Below are positions 1 to 5,878 of a DNA stretch of 8,078 nt, in pieces. The stretch's first letter is position 1. Each line of letters opens with the position of its first letter. The position numbers and the translations under genes were made by a program. The stretch spans positions 221 to 8,298 of the forward strand of contig PMIZ01000251.1 in NCBI GenBank assembly GCA_003157225.1, in the 5' to 3' direction. The notes under the pieces are model-generated. The model had not been told where the DNA came from. It was given only the letters and a program-made list of their open reading frames with translations, and did not search any database. Source of the DNA: Actinomycetota bacterium (GTDB taxonomy: Bacteria; Actinomycetota; Thermoleophilia; RBG-16-64-13).

Positions 1-744
1 CTCTACTTCCTCACCTGGCGGGATGTCCTGGTGCGCTACAAACAGGCCGTGCTCGGGGTGGCCTGGGCTATCCTGCAGCCGTTCCTCACCATGATCGTCT
101 TCACCCTGGTATTCAACCGGATGCTGAAGGTCCCCAGCTCCGATCCAACCCTGCCCTATGCGGTCTTCAGCTTCAGCGGACTGCTGGCCTGGAACTTCTT
201 TTCCGGCGCGCTGGGGCGTTCCGGGGTGAGTCTGGTCGGGAACGCCAACCTGCTCACCAAGGTCTACTTCCCCCGCCTGGTCATCCCGTTCTCCGCGGTG
301 CTTGCCGGCTTGGTCGACTTCGTCATCTCCTTTGTGATCTTGCTCGTTATCATGGCCGCCTACGGTATCGCCCCCCAGTGGGAGACCGTGTTCTTGCCGC
401 TCTTCGTCCTTTTGGCGATCATTTCCGCCTTGGCCGTCAGCCTGTGGCTGAGCGCGCTCAATGTGCTCTACCGCGACGTGCAGTACCTCATCCCCTTCCT
501 GGTGCAGCTCTGGATGTTCGTGAGCCCGGTCATCTACCCCATCGACAAGATCCCGCAGTCCTTGCGCGTCGTCTTCTCTCTTAATCCCATGACCGGCGTG
601 ATCGGCGGCTTTCGCTGGGCGCTCCTCGGCCAGCAGTTCCCCGGGCGGTACCTGTGGATCTCTACCGGCGTAGTCGTCGTGCTGCTCTTGGGCGGTCTCT
701 TCTATTTCAAGCGTATGGAGCGCATGTTCGCCGATGTGGTGTGA
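1..744 (+). CDS. wzm: Wzm-like ABC-2 polysaccharide exporter permease (5' partial)
   Basis: This is the membrane subunit of an ABC exporter that moves lipid-linked O-antigen, capsule or teichoic-type glycan across the cytoplasmic membrane. The reading frame is open from base 1, so the true start lies upstream. The GTG at 31 is internal, because the residues before it (LYFLTWRDVL) continue the conserved N-terminal motif of this family, followed by VRYKQAVLGVAWAILQP. The visible 247 residues carry about six hydrophobic segments, near 17-40, 55-72, 92-122, 130-155, 168-185 and 219-238 of the visible part. A late segment with the family-typical SPVIYP motif and an NPM motif follows the fourth. 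Related permeases are usually about 260-290 residues, so roughly 20-40 residues are missing. Two bases separate it from the wzt-like ATPase gene, its expected partner. The family call is firm; the transported glycan is unknown. Confidence 0.93.
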   Translation, partial: LYFLTWRDVLVRYKQAVLGVAWAILQPFLTMIVFTLVFNRMLKVPSSDPTLPYAVFSFSGLLAWNFFSGALGRSGVSLVGNANLLTKVYFPRLVIPFSAVLAGLVDFVISFVILLVIMAAYGIAPQWETVFLPLFVLLAIISALAVSLWLSALNVLYRDVQYLIPFLVQLWMFVSPVIYPIDKIPQSLRVVFSLNPMTGVIGGFRWALLGQQFPGRYLWISTGVVVVLLLGGLFYFKRMERMFADVV

Positions 745-746
745 CC

Positions 747-2027
747 ATGAGTGAGATCGTTCTCCGTACGACCGGCCTGGGGAAGATGTACCGCATCGGT
801 GGGGAGCGGGCGAGCTACCGCACCTTGCGTGACACACTGGTGCAGGCGGTCAAGCGGCCGATCGAGCGCATCCGCCATCCCGGAGCGGCGACCCACATCT
901 CCGAAGTGCTGTGGGCACTCAGGGACATCGACCTCGAGGTCAGGCGAGGCGACGTCCTTGGCATCATCGGACGCAACGGCGCCGGCAAGAGCACCCTGCT
1001 CAAGGTGCTCAGCCATATCACCGAGCCGACGGAGGGTAGGGTCGAGATCAGAGGGCGCGTCGGGTGCCTTCTCGAGGTCGGCACTGGCTTTCATGGCGAG
1101 CTGACGGGCCGGGAGAACATCTACCTGAATGGCGCTATCCTCGGCATGACGCGAGTCCAGATCAGGAATAGCTTTGACGAGATCGTGGAGTTCAGCGAGA
1201 TCGGCCGGTTCCTCGACACGCCGGTGAAGCGCTACTCGAGCGGCATGTATGTGAGGCTGGCCTTCGCGGTTGCAGCCCATCTCAACCCCGAGATATTGAT
1301 AGTCGACGAGGTGCTTTCCGTCGGCGACGCGAGCTTCCAGAAGAAGTGCCTGGGCAAGATGGAGGATGTCGCCGGCCACGGCCGGACGGTGCTATTCGTC
1401 AGTCACAACATGCAGGCCGTCCGCAGCCTCTGCGCCAACGCCGTGCAGATCGAGGCTGGCCGGATCGTGAATCGGGGAGAAGCAGGAGATGTGGTGGCCC
1501 AGTACCTTACCGAACAAGCCGCAAGCGGGTCTTCTGTCGAATGGGCACTCGGGGAGGGTCCCGGTGGCGACGAGGCCCGGCTTCTTCGCCTGGAGGTGCT
1601 GGACGCCCACGGCCGGTCGAGCGGCACGTTCTTCAGCAACCAGCCGTTTCGAGTCCGGGTGGAGTTCGACGTGTCCCGAGTCGACCCGACGCTCGGCATG
1701 GGTTTCGACCTGGCTACCAGCGAGGGAAACATCATCCTGCGCAGCTATCAGACCGACGAGGATGAAGAGTTTTGGCCCGAAGTGCACCTGGGCAGGAACT
1801 CGTTCGAGTGCACCATCCCAGCCGACCTGCTGAACGATGGTTCCTACATGATAGTGCCGCGGGTGACCCTCCACGGGCAGCGCATGCTGGTCCAGGGCGA
1901 AGGTGTCGCTTCCTTCGACGTTCATCGAGTTCCCGGTCAGTCCCCCTATGTGCCGCAGAGACGCGTGGGGATAATCGCCCCCGCGCTCCACTGGACGGCG
2001 ACAGAGACCGACGCGGGCGACGCTTAG
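747..2027 (+). CDS. wzt: Wzt-like polysaccharide exporter ATPase with C-terminal carbohydrate-recognition-type domain
   Basis: This is the cytoplasmic ATPase subunit that powers glycan export with the upstream permease (426 residues). The ATG at 747 was chosen over an in-frame upstream start at 654, which would overlap the permease, because MSEIVLRTTGLGKMYRIGG is the normal N-terminus of the nucleotide-binding domain. Seen motifs: Walker A GRNGAGKST at 75-83, the family variant signature YSSGM at 163-167, Walker B ILIVDE at 183-188, D-loop SVGD at 191-194, and switch histidine in VSHN at about 220. Residues from about 265 to 415 form an extra beta-rich domain that matches the Wzt C-terminal domain by position and by its ending (GIIAPALHW). 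In characterised Wzt proteins this domain recognises the finished O-antigen chain. The start lies 2 nt after the permease stop with no clear Shine-Dalgarno, suggesting translational coupling. Confidence 0.94.
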   Translation: MSEIVLRTTGLGKMYRIGGERASYRTLRDTLVQAVKRPIERIRHPGAATHISEVLWALRDIDLEVRRGDVLGIIGRNGAGKSTLLKVLSHITEPTEGRVEIRGRVGCLLEVGTGFHGELTGRENIYLNGAILGMTRVQIRNSFDEIVEFSEIGRFLDTPVKRYSSGMYVRLAFAVAAHLNPEILIVDEVLSVGDASFQKKCLGKMEDVAGHGRTVLFVSHNMQAVRSLCANAVQIEAGRIVNRGEAGDVVAQYLTEQAASGSSVEWALGEGPGGDEARLLRLEVLDAHGRSSGTFFSNQPFRVRVEFDVSRVDPTLGMGFDLATSEGNIILRSYQTDEDEEFWPEVHLGRNSFECTIPADLLNDGSYMIVPRVTLHGQRMLVQGEGVASFDVHRVPGQSPYVPQRRVGIIAPALHWTATETDAGDA

Positions 2028-2037
2028 AGGGTCTCTG
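2002..2037. terminator. Inverted repeat across the convergent gene ends
   Basis: CAGAGACC at 2002-2009 is perfectly complementary to GGTCTCTG at 2030-2037, giving an 8-bp stem around a 20-nt loop that contains the wzt stop codon. It lies where wzt and the minus-strand radical SAM gene converge with only 12 nt between their stop codons, which is where a bidirectional terminator would be expected. The loop is long and no U-tract follows on either strand, so intrinsic termination is only a possibility. Confidence 0.3.
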
Positions 2038-2039
2038 GC

Positions 2040-2987
2040 TCAGCCCTTTCTGCGTCGCTCCCGCTCCGGCAGGCGGGAGATCCGTGGTCGATTCTCCCGC
2101 GAGCGGGCGTAGGCTTCCTCCCAGGTAGAAGACATCACAGCGCGGTCGAGTTGGCCGCGGGACAATTCGCCTGTGTACCCTTTGAACCGGCCGCAGAGCG
2201 CACAGAACCTTCGGATCTCTTCTTTCATGTCGTCGTCCTCCTGGGGAAGGACCTTTCTTCCGAGGTCGAACCCGAACGTTCTGTCGATCGCCCCGGCCAC
2301 CCCGCACGGATAGTAGCCGTAGGGGGTGACACCGATGCCGCAGAGATGGGTGACGGGGCAGGCGTTGAAGAAATCAGCTCTTTCGTACCCCCCGACGTCG
2401 ATCGGTGCCACGTTGAACGTGAAGAACTCAGGTTGGTCGCGGCTGCTCTTGGCCGAGTCGACCACCTCGATGTCCGAGGGCAGCTGGCACAGCAACTTCT
2501 TGGTGCGCTCGCTGTGCCCATTGGTGACTACTCTGATCTGTGTTTCCGGGGAGAAACCATCGCGGTACTCGCGGACCAACTCGACCACTTCGAGGAACTG
2601 CGGATGGCAGGTAGGTTCACCCCCTAGCAGGCCGATGAGCTCCCAGCGAATCTGACGCTCCTTGCTCTCTTCGAGGAAATGTCTGATCTGCCCAAGGGTC
2701 ATGTGGTCGGAGGTGGGATCCTGCGTGCACGACCGATTGCAGTTGTTGCAGCGAAGGTCGCAGACGTATGTGATATCGATTCCCACCCGCACCCGGCTAC
2801 GTCTCCACTTCGGCCCGCGAGCTCTGGTCACCAAGGGAGTGATGAGCCAAAGGTCCCACCGCCGCGAGACTCGGTACACGAGATCCTTTGCCCCCGAGGG
2901 CAGATGCGGCCTGATGTGGGCGCCGTAAACTGCTCGGAGCCTCCATCTGGGCGTACTCTCGCGCCAGCTAGACCGTCGGGAGGACAA
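2040..2987 (-). CDS. Radical SAM enzyme with SPASM/twitch-like cysteine-rich C-terminus
   Basis: This is a 315-residue radical SAM protein. C76, C80 and C83 form the canonical CX3CX2C motif that binds the catalytic 4Fe-4S cluster (in DITYVCDLRCNNC). GGEP at 122-125 is the expected SAM-binding motif, and VTNG at 154-157 fits a later strand of the barrel. The C-terminal part has C210, C216, C228 (in GYYPC), C262 and C265 (CALC), a pattern resembling SPASM or twitch domains that hold auxiliary Fe-S clusters. Such enzymes modify peptides, proteins or sugars; the substrate here is unknown. Residues 1-66 are very basic with a tryptophan-rich stretch, possibly a membrane or nucleic-acid contact. The start is TTG at 2987, placed 2 nt after the upstream glycosyltransferase stop and supported by an AGGAG. 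It is the last gene of a three-gene minus-strand operon. Confidence 0.85.
   Translation of the reverse strand: MSSRRSSWRESTPRWRLRAVYGAHIRPHLPSGAKDLVYRVSRRWDLWLITPLVTRARGPKWRRSRVRVGIDITYVCDLRCNNCNRSCTQDPTSDHMTLGQIRHFLEESKERQIRWELIGLLGGEPTCHPQFLEVVELVREYRDGFSPETQIRVVTNGHSERTKKLLCQLPSDIEVVDSAKSSRDQPEFFTFNVAPIDVGGYERADFFNACPVTHLCGIGVTPYGYYPCGVAGAIDRTFGFDLGRKVLPQEDDDMKEEIRRFCALCGRFKGYTGELSRGQLDRAVMSSTWEEAYARSRENRPRISRLPERERRRKG
2058..2079. terminator. GC-rich hairpin just past the convergent junction
   Basis: CTCCCGC at 2058-2064 pairs perfectly with GCGGGAG at 2073-2079 around an 8-nt loop. The hairpin sits inside the last codons of the radical SAM gene and about 30 nt past the wzt stop, so it could end or stabilise the wzt transcript. 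There is no T-run after it, and it encodes arginine-rich residues, so codon composition may explain it. Confidence 0.25.
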
Positions 2988-2989
2988 TG

Positions 2990-4000
2990 TTATCTCCTAC
3001 TCTCGTGCCACGAGCTGAAACCACCGAGAAGTGCCTGCAGGCGTACCTGGAGGCGCTTCAATAGATCGCCCACGACCGGCAGGTGCCTCAGGAACCGCTT
3101 CACCCAATCCAGATAGCGATGGACGGCCCCTCGGAGGCCGAGCCCGTGGACGTCCCTCCCTATCATCTTGTCCGCCAGAGGTGGCAGCTCCACCCGAGGC
3201 GGGTGCCGAAGCGGCCACACGAGGGGACGCGGAGCGGATTCCCGCAGGTAGGCGGGCACGCGACCTCGGGTGTGGGTGGAATCAGCCCCAAAGCCCAGAT
3301 TGCCGACCTGGTTGCACGCCGGTAGCGAAGCCAACATCCCGTGACGCCAGCAAGCGAACTGCAACTGGTAGCTCCACCAGTTCACCTCTCCGGCGAAAGC
3401 CAGGTCGAAGATGTCTTGCCAGAATCTCTCGAACCGCCGGTTGCCGTCGGCGACCGCCTTCAGTCCGCCTCGATCTCGCCATGCGGGCCACTCGCCGACG
3501 TTCACGTCATAGTGCCTCCACACGCGAGCCCAGCTGGCCCACCCCCACACCTGGACGTAGCGCGAGAAGAAGTAGCTGTCCCGAGGGGCGAAGCGCCGCG
3601 AGACCAGGTTGCTGCCACAGATCACGCCGACCCGTTCGTCGTCCCGGTAGCGCTCGAGCAGTTCGTCACAGTAGGCGAAGAAGCTGGGCAGAGGCAGGAT
3701 ATCGTCCTCCAACACCACCCCTTCCGGTTCTCTCTCGAAGAACCAGTCTAGGCCGGTGATGGGTCCGAGCCTGCAGCCCAGATTGACGTCTTGAAACAGC
3801 GTCCTCACCTCACACGGCCAGTCCACCGCGGTGGCAATCCGCCTGGTCTCGGCGCAGCGTTCGCGCTCGCCCGGGCGGTCGCCGCGCGGGCCATCGGCCG
3901 CCACGTACAGACGCGGAGGTCTCGCGGCACGGATTGCCTCAAACGCCCGCCTGGTAGTGTCCGGGCGATTGAAGACGAGGAAGAGGATAGGGCTTCTCAT
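2990..4000 (-). CDS. HlpA-like nucleotide-diphospho-sugar glycosyltransferase
   Basis: This is a predicted cytoplasmic sugar transferase of 336 residues with a GT-A-like fold. It opens with the family-typical ILFLVFNRPDTT (5-16), where the first Rossmann strand binds the nucleotide sugar. VLEDDI at 96-101 holds the acidic metal-binding motif, and QVWGWASW at 150-157 is a hallmark of proteins often labelled HlpA-like or GNT-I-like transferases. Residues 287-328 form a basic amphipathic stretch that could tether the enzyme to the membrane, where lipid-linked acceptors lie. The ATG at 4000 was chosen because it overlaps the upstream TGA in an ATGA junction and directly precedes the conserved strand; an in-frame start 36 nt upstream would sit inside the neighbouring gene. 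It is translationally coupled to the ATP-grasp gene before it. Donor, acceptor and linkage are unknown. Confidence 0.82.
   Translation of the reverse strand: MRSPILFLVFNRPDTTRRAFEAIRAARPPRLYVAADGPRGDRPGERERCAETRRIATAVDWPCEVRTLFQDVNLGCRLGPITGLDWFFEREPEGVVLEDDILPLPSFFAYCDELLERYRDDERVGVICGSNLVSRRFAPRDSYFFSRYVQVWGWASWARVWRHYDVNVGEWPAWRDRGGLKAVADGNRRFERFWQDIFDLAFAGEVNWWSYQLQFACWRHGMLASLPACNQVGNLGFGADSTHTRGRVPAYLRESAPRPLVWPLRHPPRVELPPLADKMIGRDVHGLGLRGAVHRYLDWVKRFLRHLPVVGDLLKRLQVRLQALLGGFSSWHESRR
2993..2998 (-). promoter_or_regulatory. Shine-Dalgarno that fixes the TTG start of the radical SAM gene
   Basis: On the minus strand AGGAGA lies within the last codons of the upstream glycosyltransferase gene, 5-6 nt before the TTG at 2987. 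An in-frame TAG at 2999-2997 rules out any start further upstream, and no in-frame ATG lies near the start. The site supports a TTG start and reinitiation by ribosomes finishing the upstream gene. Confidence 0.6.
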
Positions 4001-4902
4001 GCGTGTTCCGGCAGGGTCCAGAAGCGCCCCAGCCATTCACCGGCCTCGGGCGGCTCGAAGAGCTCGTATCCGGCGCTCGGGTAGACAGTCAGCTCGCCGC
4101 AGTACACGCGGCCCTCGACGCAGTAGAGGTCGACCCGCAGGAAGTCCATGCCCTGCGATAGCTTGGCGGCGACCTTCAACATCTCGTCCAAGGCGGGCGG
4201 CGCAGGCCTGGGAGAAGCCGGTCCGGGATTGCTGGCAAACGGGAGTGGCGTCCAGTCGATGCTGTACCAGGTCATGGTGGGGTTCGTGAAGCGGTCGGCC
4301 ATGACGTACGCGGCCCGTGGCACCCCGTCGAAACAGAGGAACTTGAACTCGTCGGGCGCGTCCCGCCCGCATCCGATGAACCGCTCAACCATGATCCTTC
4401 TGGGGACACCCTTGTATGCCCATTCTCTCGCGTTGTAGAAGAAGTCGGTCTTGAGCCAGTCACGCAGTGCGCGCGTCATTTTCGAGGGATCAGCCTCCGC
4501 GGAATCGAAGACGAAGAGGTTCCATCCGCAACCGTGCGATGCCTTCACGACATATGGCGCCGAAAGCTCGTCCCAGGGGATCTCCTCAGGTCTCTTGAAC
4601 ACTCCGAGCAACGGCACCAGGTATTCCGGCTCGACACGCGCGGCCACGTAGTCCCGGACGGCCACTTTGTCGCAGAACATCCTCAAGATCGGCCTTCGGT
4701 CGTGGAGTTTCCTCCGCTGGATCATTTCGTTGAGACTGCGCGGGTGAGAGAGGTCCGGGGGCCTGCCGAAGTTTCGGGCGTATTGCCGGCGAATGATGCT
4801 CCTGTCGGTCGACAGATGGATATCGAGAAAGCGGTGGGTCGCGGCGAGCATGGGCCGCGCCACAGCGGGAATATGGTCGCGCAGCCAATTGAGTGTCGTC
4901 AC
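3997..4902 (-). CDS. TupA-like ATP-grasp protein of surface-glycan biosynthesis
   Basis: This 301-residue protein resembles the TupA-type ATP-grasp family, named from teichuronopeptide biosynthesis in Bacillus and often annotated as a glycosyltransferase. Seen features: an N-terminal RSLNEMIQRRKLHDRR segment (56-70), DKVAVRDYV (78-85), the ATP-grasp lysine strand YVVKASHGCGWN (117-128), IMVERFIG (170-177), DEFKFLCFDG (184-193), and the C-terminal metal and ATP site FLRVDLY (254-260) with GELTVYPSAGYE (269-280). These are the expected blocks in the expected order, so it looks complete. The family is predicted to form amide or peptide-type links on cell-surface polysaccharides, though few members have been tested. 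The GTG start at 4902 has only a weak AGG 6 nt upstream; GTG at codon 14 and ATG at codon 18 are alternatives. It leads the minus-strand operon and overlaps the next gene by 4 nt. Confidence 0.82.
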   Translation of the reverse strand: MTTLNWLRDHIPAVARPMLAATHRFLDIHLSTDRSIIRRQYARNFGRPPDLSHPRSLNEMIQRRKLHDRRPILRMFCDKVAVRDYVAARVEPEYLVPLLGVFKRPEEIPWDELSAPYVVKASHGCGWNLFVFDSAEADPSKMTRALRDWLKTDFFYNAREWAYKGVPRRIMVERFIGCGRDAPDEFKFLCFDGVPRAAYVMADRFTNPTMTWYSIDWTPLPFASNPGPASPRPAPPALDEMLKVAAKLSQGMDFLRVDLYCVEGRVYCGELTVYPSAGYELFEPPEAGEWLGRFWTLPEHA

Positions 4903-4976
4903 AAAGGACCTGCTTTCCGGCGTTCAGCATTCGCATGGTACACCAGCGCCCGAATGCGCTGTGGTAGCGTTGACAC
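4903..4976. promoter_or_regulatory. Divergent intergenic region with overlapping inverted repeats
   Basis: This 74-nt spacer separates the minus-strand operon from the plus-strand glycosyltransferase operon and must hold the promoters of both unless they lie further inside the genes. Two perfect inverted repeats are seen: GCATTCG (4927-4933) with CGAATGC (4951-4957), 17 nt apart, and CAGCGC (4944-4949) with GCGCTG (4956-4961), 6 nt apart. They share bases, so as RNA hairpins they would exclude each other; as DNA either could be an operator. Repeats of this size can arise by chance. I see no convincing sigma-70 -35/-10 pair for the minus-strand gene. Confidence 0.35.
4965..4970 (+). promoter_or_regulatory. 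Putative -10 element of a leaderless promoter (family 2 glycosyltransferase)
   Basis: TAGCGT lies exactly at -12 to -7 from the ATG at 4977 and fits the TANNNT -10 hexamer typical of leaderless genes, in which transcription starts at the first base of the start codon. No Shine-Dalgarno is visible before this ATG. The next plus-strand operon start has the same arrangement (GGTAG then T at the same distance). No -35 element is evident. Confidence 0.45.
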
Positions 4977-5840
4977 ATGCCGTGGCAGCTGCTTGTCTCC
5001 ATCTTGACCCCGTCATTCAACCAGGCGAGGTGGCTTGAAGACAATCTGCGCTCCGTCGCTTGCCAGTCCTATCCGAACATCGAGCACATCGTGATGGACG
5101 GCGGCTCCGCCGATGGGACCGCTGCCCTCCTGGCCGGCGCCGGGCCAGGCGTGCGCTGGAGGAGCGAGCCCGATCGCGGGCAGTCCCACGCGCTCAATAA
5201 GGCGTTCGCTCTTAGCGAGGGTGAGATCATCGGCTGGATCAACTCTGACGATGCCTACTTCGACTGCGGTGCCGTAGAAGAAGTGGTTGACTTCTTCGTG
5301 CGCCACCCCGCGGCCGACGTGGTCTATGGGCACGCGGCGCACGTGAACGCCGACGGTCGCATACTCCACTACTTCTGGGCTCCCGCCTTCAGCCACCGAC
5401 TACTTAGGCTGTACGACTACCTCCTACAGCCGGCGGTGTTCTTCCGGAGGCGTGCGCTGGGTGACCGACTGGCGGACGAAAGCTTCGAATTCGCCATGGA
5501 CTACGAGTTGTGGCTTCGCTTGGCGCGAGGGACCAGATTCGCTCGCCTAAACCGGGTGATCGCCGTTGACCGGGTGCAGCCCCGACGAAAGAGTCAGAAG
5601 CTTCTGGGGGCGGCGGAGAGCGACACTCGCATACTTGCCGAGAGATACGGCGTGGGCACGTCCATCTTCGCCCGGAGGCTGGCCTCGATGCACCACGTGT
5701 ACTGCCGCGTACGCGGTGCGCGCCTGGCGCTCGCCGCGTACGGCCCGTTGGCCTTCTCCGGCAAGAGTGACTCGCGGTGGGCCGTCCTCCGCAGGCAGGT
5801 GGCATGTCGCAGGTCGAGAATGCCGGTTTCCGACGGGTGA
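4977..5840 (+). CDS. Family 2 glycosyltransferase (GT-A fold)
   Basis: This is a 287-residue inverting-type sugar transferase, predicted to act at the cytoplasmic membrane face in glycan assembly. Motifs in order: VSILTPSFNQ at 7-16 (first nucleotide-binding strand), IVMDGGSADGT at 38-48, SEPDRGQSHALNKAF at 63-77, WINSDDAYF at 87-95 with the metal-binding acidic pair, and FAMDYELWLRL at 172-182 holding the likely catalytic acidic region. It has no obvious transmembrane segment, and the C-terminus is arginine-rich. The ATG at 4977 is the only possible start: an in-frame TGA lies two codons upstream and the conserved strand begins at residue 7. It reads divergently from the ATP-grasp operon and precedes a family 4 glycosyltransferase by 38 nt. 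The sugar is unknown; the DGGSADGT and SEPDRGQS motifs are shared by many family 2 enzymes of O-antigen and capsule loci. Confidence 0.92.
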   Translation: MPWQLLVSILTPSFNQARWLEDNLRSVACQSYPNIEHIVMDGGSADGTAALLAGAGPGVRWRSEPDRGQSHALNKAFALSEGEIIGWINSDDAYFDCGAVEEVVDFFVRHPAADVVYGHAAHVNADGRILHYFWAPAFSHRLLRLYDYLLQPAVFFRRRALGDRLADESFEFAMDYELWLRLARGTRFARLNRVIAVDRVQPRRKSQKLLGAAESDTRILAERYGVGTSIFARRLASMHHVYCRVRGARLALAAYGPLAFSGKSDSRWAVLRRQVACRRSRMPVSDG

Positions 5841-5866
5841 GGCGCCCGCTTCACTCGCACTGGCGG

Positions 5867-5872
5867 TAGAAT
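5867..5872 (+). promoter_or_regulatory. Putative -10 element of a leaderless promoter (first family 4 glycosyltransferase)
   Basis: TAGAAT, one base from the TATAAT consensus, sits exactly at -12 to -7 from the ATG at 5879, in the 38-nt gap after the previous gene. Its first three bases are also an in-frame TAG, so the gene cannot start upstream, and no Shine-Dalgarno lies between. A transcript starting at 5879 would be leaderless. No -35 element is recognisable. Confidence 0.5.
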
Positions 5873-5878
5873 CCCCGC

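Noticed and set aside
654..746. Upstream in-frame start that would lengthen wzt by 31 residues
   Set aside because: The extension overlaps the permease C-terminus and is unlike any Wzt N-terminus; the ATG at 747 fits the family.
702..1379. 225-codon open frame antisense to wzt
   Set aside because: It lies opposite the highly conserved ATPase domain, has no recognisable domain and reflects the third-position GC bias of the real gene.
1732..2307. 191-codon minus-strand frame crossing the wzt and radical SAM ends
   Set aside because: It is arginine- and proline-rich low-complexity sequence that overlaps two well-supported genes in other frames.
3031..3759. 242-codon plus-strand frame opposite the HlpA-like glycosyltransferase
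   Set aside because: Its composition is typical of a GC-rich shadow frame, while the opposite strand encodes a conserved family with ordered motifs.
2040..4902. A RiPP or lasso-type peptide cluster built on the ATP-grasp and radical SAM pair
   Set aside because: No small precursor-peptide gene, leader-binding domain or peptidase is visible in the window, and the ATP-grasp resembles the glycan-associated TupA type. It stays only as a variant of the glycan-decoration idea.
4970..4975. Perfect TTGACA hexamer just before the family 2 glycosyltransferase start
   Set aside because: As a -35 it would place the -10 inside the gene, where no suitable hexamer is present at 16-18 nt, and transcription would start after the only usable start codon.
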